Below are positions 8,441 to 16,647 of a stretch of DNA of 64,000 bases, piece by piece. The stretch comes from Dyella_B sp035690825. Its GTDB lineage: Bacteria > Pseudomonadota > Gammaproteobacteria > Xanthomonadales > Rhodanobacteraceae. Under the pieces are notes generated by a model. The model saw only the letters and a program-made list of their open reading frames with translations. It searched no databases and was not told where the DNA came from. Position 1 is the stretch's first letter. Each line of letters begins with the position of its first letter. A program made the position numbers and the translations under genes. The stretch lies in the NCBI RefSeq assembly GCF_051954575.1, contig NZ_JBQCHP010000041.1, forward strand, positions 24,878 through 88,877, written 5' to 3'.

Positions 8441-9622
8441 CTACTTGCCGCGAAACGGAAACAACTGCTGCCGCACAAAACCATCCGGCATGTAGTCACC
8501 GACTACGCCGTACTGCTCGGGAAATTTCTTCTTCGACTTCACCGCCGTGCCGAACAGGTAATCGAGAAACGCATAATGCGCCGCGTAATTGCGATCGATG
8601 GCCTCGTCATCGGACGCATGATGCCAATGATGGAAATCCGGCGTCACCAGCACGTACTTCAGCGGCCCCCACGGCAGATGCACGTTGGCGTGATTGAACA
8701 CCGCCTGGAAGCCGACCACGATGATGTAGGCGTTCATCACGCCTTCGCTGAAGCCAAGCACATACAGCGGCGCGAGCACGCACACGCGGGTGGCGATCAG
8801 CTCCAGCATGTGCTGGCGCGAGCCGGCCAGCCAGTCCATGGTTTTCACGCTGTGGTGTACGGCGTGGAAGCGCCACAGGAACGGCACTTCGTGATAGGCG
8901 CGATGCGTCCAGTACTGCGCCAGGTCGGCCGCCAGGATGCAAAGCAGCAATTGCGGCAGGAACGAAATATGTTGCACGTATTGCTGGAACGTACTGCTGA
9001 GCAAGCGGCCGAACAAATGATGCAGCAGAAAGTTCACGGTCAGCAGGGCGAGGCCGACAATGAAATGATTGACCGCGAAGTGTTTGAGATCGGTCTGCCG
9101 TTCCTTGCGAAAAACGGTCTGCCCTTTGTACAGCGGGAACAGTTTTTCGATCACCACGAAGATCAGCGTGGAACCGAGCAGATCCAGGATGAACCAGTCC
9201 AGCCCGATGTACGGCGTGTGATCGGGAAAACTGCCGACCGGCACACGCGATCCGCCCAGCGCGGTGGCGAGCACGACGAAGCCGAACGCGACGATGCTGA
9301 TCTCGCGCCGACGTCCCAGGATCACATTGGCCAGGGACAGCCCGCCCGCCACCAGCAAACCCACCAGCAGCAACTGGCGCAGCACATCCACTGAATATTT
9401 GTGCCGCAGGTCCGGCGTGGTCAGGTATTGCGGAAAATGGAAGGCCAGCACCGCAAGCAGGCACAGGATGCCCAGCGACAGCGCGATGACGCTGCTGACC
9501 GTTCCTTGCCCGGGCTTCAGCTCGCCGCTGCTGCGCAACAGCTCACGGGTTTCCTCGACCGGCGTCTTGAGGGTGCGGTCGATCAGTTTTTCCAGCAATT
9601 CCGGCTTCGGTATATCAGTCAT
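8441..9622 (-). CDS. Sterol desaturase / fatty acid hydroxylase superfamily membrane protein
   Basis: 393 residues with an N-terminal soluble segment of about 45 residues and several hydrophobic helices (for example SVIALSLGILCLLAVLAF). The C-terminal half has the histidine clusters of the diiron superfamily: HRAYH, HAVHH, NHANVH and HHWHH, which bind two irons used for O2-dependent hydroxylation or desaturation of lipids. The substrate cannot be told from the sequence; bacterial members act on sterols, hopanoids, carotenoids or ether/ornithine lipids. The family assignment is secure, the reaction is not. It is transcribed toward the secreted-protein gene and divergently from tldD (about 140 bp shared upstream region). 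Confidence 0.85.
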   Translation of the reverse strand: MTDIPKPELLEKLIDRTLKTPVEETRELLRSSGELKPGQGTVSSVIALSLGILCLLAVLAFHFPQYLTTPDLRHKYSVDVLRQLLLVGLLVAGGLSLANVILGRRREISIVAFGFVVLATALGGSRVPVGSFPDHTPYIGLDWFILDLLGSTLIFVVIEKLFPLYKGQTVFRKERQTDLKHFAVNHFIVGLALLTVNFLLHHLFGRLLSSTFQQYVQHISFLPQLLLCILAADLAQYWTHRAYHEVPFLWRFHAVHHSVKTMDWLAGSRQHMLELIATRVCVLAPLYVLGFSEGVMNAYIIVVGFQAVFNHANVHLPWGPLKYVLVTPDFHHWHHASDDEAIDRNYAAHYAFLDYLFGTAVKSKKKFPEQYGVVGDYMPDGFVRQQLFPFRGK

Positions 9623-9763
9623 GGTGTTCCTTCACAGCGCTCGTTGGCGGGCAGCCAATGGTGGTCATCCTAACGTATCGTCGACCGCGCGCCGCATGGG
9701 TTTTAAACTGCCCCGTGCAACCCCAGATTGACCAGACCGATTCCACCAAGCGGGCCACCCTTC

Positions 9764-11203
9764 ATGAATTCCCTTATCGCCCAGGCCGAAAACCGCCTGC
9801 TCACTCCCGGCGGCCTGGCCACCGGCGACCTCGATCGCGTATTCACCCAGTTGATGGGCCCGTCGATCGACGCGGCCGACCTGTACTTCCAGCATTCGCG
9901 CAGCGAGTCCTGGGTGCTGGAAGAGGGCATCGTCAAGGACGGCAGCCACTCCATCGAGCAGGGCGTGGGCGTGCGCGCGATCAGCGGCGAGAAGACTGGC
10001 TTCGCCTATTCCGACGAGATTGTGCTGCCGCAGTTGCTGGAAGCGTCCAAGGCGGCGCGCGCCATCGCGCAGGGCGGCAACGGCGCGGGCAAGCCGCTGG
10101 CGGTCAATGGCGTGAAGGCGCTCTATCCGGCCATCGATCCGGTGGACAGCCTGCCGAACCCCGACAAGATCGCCGTGCTGCGCGAAGTGGACGCCTATGC
10201 GCGCTCGCGCGACCCGCGCGTGAAGCAGGTGATCGTGAGCTTGAACGCCACGCTCGACACCGTGCTGGTGGCCGGCTCCGACGGCACGCTGGCAGCGGAC
10301 GTACGCCCGCTGGTGCGGCTCTCGGTGCAGGTGATCGTGGAACAGAACGGTCGCCGCGAGCAGGGTTATTCCGGCGGCGGCGGCCGCTACGGTTATCGCG
10401 AGCTGCTGGAAAACGGCCGCGCCCATGCCTTCGCGGAAGAAGCCGTGCGCCAGGCCCTGGTGAACCTGGACGCGGTGGAGGCGCCGGCCGGCACCATGAC
10501 GGTGGTGCTCGGCCCGGGTTGGCCCGGCGTGCTGTTGCACGAGGCGATCGGCCATGGCCTGGAAGGCGATTTCAACCGCAAGGGCAGCTCCGCCTTTGCC
10601 GGACGCATCGGCCAGCGCGTCGCCGCGCCGGGCGTCACCGTGGTGGACGACGGCACGCTGCCGGGTCGTCGCGGTTCGTTGAGCGTGGACGACGAAGGCA
10701 CGCCTACGTCGTGCACCACGCTGATCGAGGACGGCATCCTCAAGGGCTATATGCAGGACAAGCTCAACGCGCGCCTGATGGGCATGGCGCCCACCGGCAA
10801 CGGCCGGCGCGAATCCTTCGCGCAACTGCCGATGCCGCGCATGACCAACACCTACATGCTCGCCGGCCAGCACGATCCGCAGGAAATCCTCCGCTCGGTA
10901 AAGAAGGGCCTGTATGCCGTGAACTTCGGCGGCGGCCAGGTCGACATCACCAACGGCAAGTTCGTGTTCTCCGCCAGCGAGGCGTACCTGATCGAAGACG
11001 GCAAGGTCACCACGCCGGTGAAAGGCGCCACCCTGATCGGCAGCGGGCCCGACGTGCTTACGCGCGTGTCGATGATCGGCAACGATCTGGCGCTCGACGA
11101 AGGCATCGGCGTATGCGGCAAGGATGGCCAGAGCGTGCCGGTCGGCGTAGGCCAGCCGACGCTGCGCGTGGAGAGCATGACGGTGGGTGGAACGGCGTCG
11201 TAG
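9764..11203 (+). CDS. tldD: Metalloprotease subunit TldD
   Basis: 479 residues, matching E. coli TldD (481). The zinc-binding signature HEAIGHGLEGD is near residue 258. ATG 9764 gives the conserved start MNSLIAQAENRLLTPGGL; an in-frame TTG at 9728 is less likely. TldD forms a heterodimeric zinc protease with TldE/PmbA that trims unfolded peptides and matures modified peptides such as microcin B17; TldD carries the zinc site. Its partner pmbA lies only about 1 kb downstream, separated by darP and a DUF1653 gene on the other strand. A 17-bp-stem hairpin follows the gene. Confidence 0.95.
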   Translation: MNSLIAQAENRLLTPGGLATGDLDRVFTQLMGPSIDAADLYFQHSRSESWVLEEGIVKDGSHSIEQGVGVRAISGEKTGFAYSDEIVLPQLLEASKAARAIAQGGNGAGKPLAVNGVKALYPAIDPVDSLPNPDKIAVLREVDAYARSRDPRVKQVIVSLNATLDTVLVAGSDGTLAADVRPLVRLSVQVIVEQNGRREQGYSGGGGRYGYRELLENGRAHAFAEEAVRQALVNLDAVEAPAGTMTVVLGPGWPGVLLHEAIGHGLEGDFNRKGSSAFAGRIGQRVAAPGVTVVDDGTLPGRRGSLSVDDEGTPTSCTTLIEDGILKGYMQDKLNARLMGMAPTGNGRRESFAQLPMPRMTNTYMLAGQHDPQEILRSVKKGLYAVNFGGGQVDITNGKFVFSASEAYLIEDGKVTTPVKGATLIGSGPDVLTRVSMIGNDLALDEGIGVCGKDGQSVPVGVGQPTLRVESMTVGGTAS

Positions 11204-11287
11204 TTTTGAGCCGGCGCCGGCGTCATATCACGCGCGATTGGGCAACGAATCGATGGTGCAAGATGTGCCGGGTGGCGCAGTGCTTGC

Positions 11288-11331
11288 GTAGGTTGGGTTA
11301 CCCCGGATCAAGTCCGGGGTAACCCAACCTA
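11288..11331. repeat. Single GTAG-type palindrome, possible bidirectional terminator
   Basis: GTAG at 11288-11291 followed by a perfect 17-bp stem (11291-11307 with 11313-11329) and a TCAAG loop. The stem sequence GGTTGGGTTACCCCGGA relates it to the repeat pair after yhdP. It lies between convergent tldD and darP, where it could stop transcription from both sides. Confidence 0.8.
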
Positions 11332-11345
11332 TGTGTGCACCACGC

Positions 11346-11870
11346 TTACGTATCGTCTTCGGCCAGGCTTTTCAGCAACTGGAATATCTCGCGATAAGCA
11401 CGCGGAGGCTTGTTCGCCTCACGCTCGATGCGTGCTTGGCGAATCAACGAACGCAAATGCTGCCGATCGATCGTCGGATACTGGTCGACCAGTTCTTCAA
11501 ACGCTTCATCGTTTTCCAGCAGGCGCTCGCGCAAGGCTTCCATGCGATGCATGGCGGCGGTTTCCTTACGTTGCTGCTCGCGGTCTTCGCCTAGTAGGGC
11601 GCGCGCGCCAGTGAATGCTTCGTCGTCGTGGCGGCGCATCACCTTGGCCAGAAAACCGAGCTGGCGCTTGCGTGCAATATGCGAAGTGATGCGGCGCAGA
11701 TGATCGATTTCGCGCATCACGTCGTCCGGCAGGTTGGCTCGCGCGAGTTTCGACGGCGGCAGTTCCGCCAGTTGCGAGGCCAGCGCCAGCACGGCCAGCG
11801 CATCGCGCCGCTGCTGCGTGCGGGTGGGGCCGTAGTCGTGTTCGGGGTCGTCGGTGTAAGTGCGGTTCAC
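11346..11870 (-). CDS. darP: Ribosome-associated protein DarP/YjgA (DUF615)
   Basis: 174 residues of the DUF615 family, the usual size (E. coli YjgA 183). It is highly charged and helical, with the conserved core QRRDALAVLALASQL and the C-terminal RAYREIFQLLK. E. coli DarP binds late 50S precursors and helps mature the peptidyl-transferase centre. The GTG start at 11870 is preferred because the longer upstream extension lacks family similarity. The GTG overlaps the TGA stop of the DUF1653 gene (shared GTGA), pointing to translational coupling. The link to pmbA, divergent nearby, is conserved in E. coli (yjgA-pmbA). Confidence 0.9.
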   Translation of the reverse strand: MNRTYTDDPEHDYGPTRTQQRRDALAVLALASQLAELPPSKLARANLPDDVMREIDHLRRITSHIARKRQLGFLAKVMRRHDDEAFTGARALLGEDREQQRKETAAMHRMEALRERLLENDEAFEELVDQYPTIDRQHLRSLIRQARIEREANKPPRAYREIFQLLKSLAEDDT

Positions 11871-12121
11871 AGCTGGTTCCGGTCGGTGGCCTGGGCGAAT
11901 TCGGGCGGCATCGCTTCCACCAGCGTGAAGCGGGGAATCGGCTCGCCTTCCAGTTCCACGTTCTCGGCGAACATCATGGCGGGCCGCACCCACAGGCCGT
12001 AATCGCCATAAAGCGCCTGGTATACGACCAGCTCTTCCATGGTCTCGCTGTGCCGGGCGGTGCCGATCACGCGGTAGCTCTGGCCTTTGTAGTGACGATA
12101 GATGCCGGTGGCTATGGACAT
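11867..12121 (-). CDS. DUF1653 family small protein
   Basis: 84 residues starting MSIATGIYRHYKGQSYRVIG. The YRHYKG.. Y.V.G.A.HSET.E..VVYQALY pattern followed by RP..MF is diagnostic of DUF1653, a small beta-barrel-like domain of unknown function common in proteobacteria. It is the first gene of a two-gene unit with darP, overlapping it by four bases, and is divergent from pmbA across about 100 bp. The coupling suggests a housekeeping role, possibly linked to translation, but this is inference only. Confidence 0.82.
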   Translation of the reverse strand: MSIATGIYRHYKGQSYRVIGTARHSETMEELVVYQALYGDYGLWVRPAMMFAENVELEGEPIPRFTLVEAMPPEFAQATDRNQL

Positions 12122-12222
12122 GGGCCGCTCCTATGGCACCCTTCGGGATTCAACTATTGGCAATGGGTCGGGATGGCCCCACCTGTGCTTATTGTACCCA
12201 TCTACCTCGACAGGAATCCCAC

Positions 12223-13593
12223 GTGAGCGATGTTGCCACCCGCCAGGACGCCAGCCAGCGCGAACTCGACCGACTGGCCGAACTGGCCGAAGATGTGATT
12301 CGCCGCGCGCGCGCCGCAGGCGCCAGCCAGGCGGAGGTGTCGGCGAGCATCGATACCGGGCTCAACGTGAACGTGCGCCTGGGCGAGGTGGAAACGGTGG
12401 AGCACACGCGCGACCGTGGCTTCGGGCTCACCGTGTATTTCAGCCAGCGCAAGGGCTCGGCCAGCACTGCGGACCTCAATGCCGACTCCATCCAGGCCAC
12501 GCTGGACCAGGCGTGCGCGATCGCGCGCTACACCGAAGAAGATCCCGCCGCCGGGCTGGCTGATGCCGCGCGCATGGCCAAGGTGTTTCCCGAGCTGGAC
12601 CTGTGGCATCCCTGGTCGATCGATACCGCCGATGCGATCGCACTGGGCCAGCGGATCGAAGCCGCCGGCCGCGCCCATGCGGGCATCACCAATTCCGATG
12701 GCGCCAGCGTGCAGGCGGGCGAGAGCCTGTCGGTGTACGCGAACTCGCATGGCTTCGTGGGACGCGAACGCGGCACGCGGCATTCGCTGTCGCTGTCGTT
12801 GATCGCCGGCGACGATGCCGGCATGCAGCGCGACTACTGGTACGACAGTGTGCGCAGCGCCGATGACTTCATGGACGCCGCAGCGCTCGGCGACAAGGCC
12901 GCCGAACGCACGCTCGCCCGCGTTGGCGCGCGACGCCTGTCCACGCGGCAGGCGCCAGTGCTGTTCGCACCGGAAATCGCGCGCGGCCTGATCGGCCACA
13001 TGGTGGGCGCGGTGAGCGGCGGGGCTTTGTATCGCCGCGCGAGCTTCCTGCTCGACCATGCGGGCAAGCAGATCATGCCGTCGTGGCTCACCATCGTGGA
13101 GCGTCCGCATCTGCCGCGTGGGCAGGGCTCGGGCAATTTCGACGCCGAAGGCGTGGCCACGCGCGACAACGTGCTGATCGAAAATGGCGTGCTTGCCCGC
13201 TACGTGCTGGGCAGTTATTCCGCGCGCAAGCTGGGCCTGCAATCCACCGGCAACGCCGGCGGCATCCACAACCTGATGGTCGAGCCAGGACACGGCGACG
13301 GCGGCAAAGCGGACGACTTCAACGGTATGCTGCGCCGGCTCGGCACCGGCTTGCTGGTGACCGAAGTGATGGGGCAGGGCGTCAACACCATCACCGGCGA
13401 TTACTCGCGCGGCGCCGCGGGTTTCTGGGTGGAAAACGGCGAGATCGCCTATCCGGTGGAAGAAATCACCATCGCCGCCAACCTGCGCGACATGCTGATG
13501 GGCATCGTGGCGGTGGGCAGCGACGTGGACAAGCGCTCGCACTTGCTCACCGGTTCGATCCTGCTCGATCGCATGACCATCGCCGGCGAATAA
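12223..13593 (+). CDS. pmbA: Metalloprotease subunit TldE/PmbA
   Basis: 456 residues, close to E. coli PmbA (450). GTG 12223 is chosen because AGGA (12212-12215) is well placed and the protein then starts like the family. An upstream in-frame ATG at 12133 would add 30 atypical residues. It shares the TldD fold but lacks the HExxxH zinc motif, as expected for the non-metal subunit of the TldD/TldE heterodimer. The C-terminal part contains GQGVNTITGDYSRGAAGFWV, a conserved signature. With tldD and pmbA so close, both subunits of one protease are encoded in 4 kb. Confidence 0.94.
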   Translation: MSDVATRQDASQRELDRLAELAEDVIRRARAAGASQAEVSASIDTGLNVNVRLGEVETVEHTRDRGFGLTVYFSQRKGSASTADLNADSIQATLDQACAIARYTEEDPAAGLADAARMAKVFPELDLWHPWSIDTADAIALGQRIEAAGRAHAGITNSDGASVQAGESLSVYANSHGFVGRERGTRHSLSLSLIAGDDAGMQRDYWYDSVRSADDFMDAAALGDKAAERTLARVGARRLSTRQAPVLFAPEIARGLIGHMVGAVSGGALYRRASFLLDHAGKQIMPSWLTIVERPHLPRGQGSGNFDAEGVATRDNVLIENGVLARYVLGSYSARKLGLQSTGNAGGIHNLMVEPGHGDGGKADDFNGMLRRLGTGLLVTEVMGQGVNTITGDYSRGAAGFWVENGEIAYPVEEITIAANLRDMLMGIVAVGSDVDKRSHLLTGSILLDRMTIAGE

Positions 13594-13699
13594 CGAATCG
13601 AATAGGAAAAAAGCCTAACGGCAAGTTCCTGCGCACCCTGCTAGGATGCTTCGCACACCGGCAGCGGCCGGCGTTTGCACGACTTGAAAGGAGATGCTT

Positions 13700-14131
13700 A
13701 TGAGCGTTCCGCCCGAGTCCGTCGTACCGCCTCCACCGAGCGAACCCATCGGTGGAGATATTCCCGCCGAAGAGCGTACCTGGGGCATGTTCGCGCACCT
13801 GTCGGCGTTGCTGGGGGCCTTGCTGACCGCTTCGTTCTGGGGCTTGGCGTGCTTTATTGGCCCGCTGGCCATCTGGTTGATGAAGAAGGAATCCATGCCT
13901 TTCGCTAGCGACCAAGCCAAGGAAGCCCTCAATTTCAACATTACGATGGCCATCGGCCTTGCCGTGCTATGGGTCCTGTCGATCATCACCTTTGGTATCG
14001 GCTTTATCATTGCGATCCCCCTGTTGGGGATCATGTGGTTGGCTTGGCTGGTGCTGACCATCATCGCCGGCATGAAGGCCAACGAAGGCGTGCGCTATCG
14101 CTATCCGTTTGCGCTGCGGCTCATCAAATAG
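13700..14131 (+). CDS. DUF4870 (Tic20-like) membrane protein
   Basis: 143 residues. A Pro-rich N-terminus is followed by EERTWGMFAHLSALLG and several hydrophobic helices, with the KEALNFNIT motif typical of DUF4870 and a basic C-terminus. AAAGGAG (13687-13693) favours ATG 13700 over ATG 13694, which touches the ribosome-binding site. Function is unknown; the family is an inner-membrane protein with remote similarity to Tic20. The gene is monocistronic and converges on xseB, with a GTAG repeat pair between them. Confidence 0.82.
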   Translation: MSVPPESVVPPPPSEPIGGDIPAEERTWGMFAHLSALLGALLTASFWGLACFIGPLAIWLMKKESMPFASDQAKEALNFNITMAIGLAVLWVLSIITFGIGFIIAIPLLGIMWLAWLVLTIIAGMKANEGVRYRYPFALRLIK

Positions 14132-14141
14132 CCAATGCCAC

Positions 14142-14212
14142 CTAGATTGGGGTGCGACCCCAACATCGCGACGTCGGCAGATACCTATGTTGGGGCTTGC
14201 ACCCCAGCCTAC
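14142..14212. repeat. GTAG-type REP pair (inverted), GGGGTGC subtype
   Basis: The left end is CTAG (one change from GTAG) and the right end is CTAC (14209-14212). The two heads are ATTGGGGTGCGACCCCAAC and, inverted, GTTGGGGCTTGCACCCCAGC. On the minus strand the right-end GTAG contains the TAG stop codon of xseB (14211-14209). Confidence 0.82.
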
Positions 14213-14475
14213 GTTTCGGGCGTGAACGGCTCGGCCGCTTGCGGCGCATCCGGATCGAGCAGCAGGCGCACGCGCAGCTCGGCCTGGTCGAGGGCCTGCT
14301 GGCAATGGCGATAAAGGCCGATGCCGCGTTCGAAGGCGCTGAGCGATTCGTCCAGGCTCATGTCGCCGCCTTCCATGCGCGCCACGAGTTGTTCCAGTTC
14401 GTCGAGCGAGTGCTCGAAGTCGGCGACCGGAGTGGTTTCGGCAGGGGCGGAAGTGGGCTTGGCCATGGCGGGCAA
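14209..14475 (-). CDS. xseB: Exodeoxyribonuclease VII small subunit
   Basis: 88 residues with the XseB core FEHSLDELEQLVARMEGGDM..LDESL..FE.G..LY..CQ.AL..AE..V, a helical hairpin that binds XseA. The complex degrades single-stranded DNA in the cytoplasm. xseB is often followed by ispA and dxs, but here nothing follows in the same direction: the stop codon falls directly in a GTAG repeat and the next gene converges. The start could be 14475 or the second ATG at 14466. Confidence 0.93.
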   Translation of the reverse strand: MPAMAKPTSAPAETTPVADFEHSLDELEQLVARMEGGDMSLDESLSAFERGIGLYRHCQQALDQAELRVRLLLDPDAPQAAEPFTPET

Positions 14476-14584
14476 CGCTAGCGCAGCGTTAAGACGGAAT
14501 CAATCGTTGCTGCGGATCGGCATGGCCTGGATGTGGAACGCGTAGCGTGCAGCGACGCAAAGCGTTGTCCGGACCGTCACGAAT

Positions 14585-14619
14585 GCCTGTCCTGACAGGC
14601 TTGATTTCGATATATCGAA
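14585..14619. promoter_or_regulatory. Two palindromes upstream of the MFS gene, possible operators
   Basis: GCCTGTC-CT-GACAGGC (14585-14600) and the perfect 14-bp palindrome TTCGATATATCGAA (14606-14619) lie about 65-100 bp before the MFS start. The second is followed by a further ATATATC. Sites of this shape are typical for dimeric repressors of transporter genes. No regulator gene is adjacent, so the protein that binds is unknown. Confidence 0.4.
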
Positions 14620-14683
14620 GATATATCCTGCGACCCTCCCCAAAACCCGCGCGAGGCCAGGAAGGCTCGCCATAGGAGTTCTT

Positions 14684-15967
14684 GTGACGACGACTGCGTC
14701 CTCGCCTGCCGCCGAACCGGGCGGCATGGGCTTTTCCGGTTATCAGAAATTCGTCGTGGCCGTGCTGGCCTTCCTGCAGTTCACCATCGTGCTGGATTTC
14801 ATGCTGCTGGCGCCGCTGGGTGCGCTGGTGGTGCCGGCCCTGCACATCACGCCCGAAAAGTTTGGCCAGGTAGTGTCCGCGTATGCGTTTGCTGCGGGCG
14901 TATCAGGCATTCTCGCGGCCGGCTTTGCCGATCGCTTCGACCGCAAAAAGCTGCTCCTGATCTTCTACAGCGGCTTCATGCTTGGCACCTTGTTCTGCGC
15001 GCTTGCGCATACGTATACGCTGCTGTTGCTGGCGCGCATGTTCACGGGCCTGTTCGCCGGCGTAGTCGGCGCAGCGTCGATGGCGATCGTCACTGATCTG
15101 TTCCCGTTGTCGATGCGCGGACGCGTGATGGGTTTTATCCAATCGGCGTTCGCGGCCAGCACGGTGCTGGGTTTGCCGTTGAGCCTGTGGCTGTCCAGCC
15201 ACTGGGGCTGGAATGCACCGTTCTTTTTGATCGTGGTGGTGTGTACGGCGGTGGGCGCTGCGATCCTTGGTCGGCTGCGTCCGGTCAATGCGCATCTGGC
15301 GCTGCGGCCGGATCGCAATCCGCTGCATCACCTGCTGCACACGCTGACTACGCGCGACTATCTGATCGGCTTTGCCACCACGGCCTTGCTGACCATGGGC
15401 GGCTTCATGCTGATGCCGTATTCGACCTTGTTCATCGTGAACAATCTCGGCATTCCCATGGCGATGCTGACGGTGGTGTATCTGATCACCGGTATGGTGT
15501 CGGCCGTGATGGGGCCGCTGCTCGGGCGCGCCAGCGATGTGTTCGGCAAGTTCCGCATCTTCGCCTTCGGCTGCGCGGTGACGATCGTGATGGTGCTGAT
15601 CTATACGCGCATGTCGAACGTGACGCTGTGGACCTTGATCACGGTGAGCGCCTTGCTGCAGATCGGTATCTTCTCGCGCATCATCTCGTCGTCGGCCTTG
15701 ATGTCCGCTTTGCCCAAGCCGAGCGATCGCGGTGCGTACATGTCGATCAGTTCCTCGCTGCAGCAGGTATCTGGCGGTCTTGCCGCGATGCTGGGCGGCA
15801 TGGTGGTGGTCCAGTCGGCGGGCGACAGGTTGCTGCACTTCGACGTGCTCGGCGACATCCTGGTCTTCACGACGCTCGCTTCGTTTGTGTTGATGTATTT
15901 CGTCAACCGCAAGGTGATGGGGGCGGCCACTGCGCCTGCGCCACAGCCTGTGAAAAGCGATGCGTGA
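14684..15967 (+). CDS. Major facilitator superfamily transporter (AraJ/drug-efflux-like)
   Basis: 427 residues with about 12 hydrophobic helices. The loop between TM2 and TM3 reads GFADRFDRKKLLL, the MFS signature A form, and the second half has a matching GRASDVFGKFRIF. The GTG start at 14684 follows AGGAG (14674-14678). Such proteins are inner-membrane secondary exporters of sugars or drugs; the substrate is unknown. It is a single gene, with palindromes upstream that suggest local repression. About 1.1 kb without a recognisable gene follows. Confidence 0.85.
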   Translation: MTTTASSPAAEPGGMGFSGYQKFVVAVLAFLQFTIVLDFMLLAPLGALVVPALHITPEKFGQVVSAYAFAAGVSGILAAGFADRFDRKKLLLIFYSGFMLGTLFCALAHTYTLLLLARMFTGLFAGVVGAASMAIVTDLFPLSMRGRVMGFIQSAFAASTVLGLPLSLWLSSHWGWNAPFFLIVVVCTAVGAAILGRLRPVNAHLALRPDRNPLHHLLHTLTTRDYLIGFATTALLTMGGFMLMPYSTLFIVNNLGIPMAMLTVVYLITGMVSAVMGPLLGRASDVFGKFRIFAFGCAVTIVMVLIYTRMSNVTLWTLITVSALLQIGIFSRIISSSALMSALPKPSDRGAYMSISSSLQQVSGGLAAMLGGMVVVQSAGDRLLHFDVLGDILVFTTLASFVLMYFVNRKVMGAATAPAPQPVKSDA

Positions 15968-16358
15968 ATATGCGCTTCTATGCTTGATGGCCATAGCGCA
16001 CGTGTTTGTGCAATTGCATGCTTCAGCGTTCTGGTTGTCGGTAGCGTGGATAACAGGCAGACCATAGGAAGTGGTGCAGAGCATGTTTTACATCGAAGCC
16101 TCGCATTTCAGATCTGCGCTATGCGTCACCTGCCGTTTCACTAGCACTTCACGATGATGGGGGCACCTTTATGCGGGCGCGCATACATCACATGAGCTGG
16201 ATGGGACATCTATCGCCCATGCCGCAGCTCGGCTCCGTGACGCAGTGTTGGTGTTCCTCGGTGTTCGTCATCCATCAGGCTCGACAATGTGATCCTTGGC
16301 CAAGGAGGGGCCACGCAAGCCGGAAGAATTTTCCTGATCACCATCAATGGCATCTCTT
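15968..16358. other. Intergenic stretch with no recognised gene
   Basis: Lies between the MFS stop and the nested palindrome. I see no convincing coding frame, ribosome-binding site or hairpin; short open frames here lack family resemblance. Confidence 0.5.
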
Positions 16359-16647
16359 AAGGCAACACTGATCAAGTATCGCCGTCGTCATGATGTCTGG
16401 AAGGCTCGCAGGGTGTGCCGCGTGGCGCCGGGAAGACTGGCCGTCTTGCCAGGCCGCGCGGCGTAGCCTGCGGGCCTTCCAGACATCACCCCATCACTTT
16501 GAATTCAACATGTCGGGGCCAGCCCTGTCTGTTCGCAGGCCGCAGGGCCCCGTCTCGACGATGCGCCAGTCTGCCTTCGCCGACGGCCCTGCGGCCTGCG
16601 AACAGACAGGGCGGGTGACGACGGCGATACTTGATCAGTGTTGCCTT
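16359..16647. mobile_element. 289-bp nested-palindrome element (MITE-like), undescribed
   Basis: The ends are a perfect 32-bp inverted repeat (16359-16390 with 16616-16647), beginning AAGGCAACACTGATCAAG. Inside are two stem-loop modules. Module 1 has 22-bp arms (16391-16412 with 16467-16488) with a single T/C difference that would still pair as G-U in RNA. Its 54-bp loop holds a further GCCGCG/CGCGGC pairing and an AAGAC-TGGCC-GTCTT hairpin. Module 2 has perfect 28-bp arms (16522-16549 with 16585-16612) and a 35-bp loop. About 30 bp separate the modules. There is no transposase frame, and no clear target-site duplication. Long terminal inverted repeats without coding capacity suggest a non-autonomous mobile element, but a structured RNA or a site for a DNA-binding protein is possible. 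The loop of module 2 recurs at 63948-63978. Confidence 0.7.

Noticed and set aside
16359..16647. Target-site duplication around the nested palindrome
   Set aside because: Flanks CTCTT and GAGTT are not direct repeats; no clear duplication of 2-10 bp is seen.
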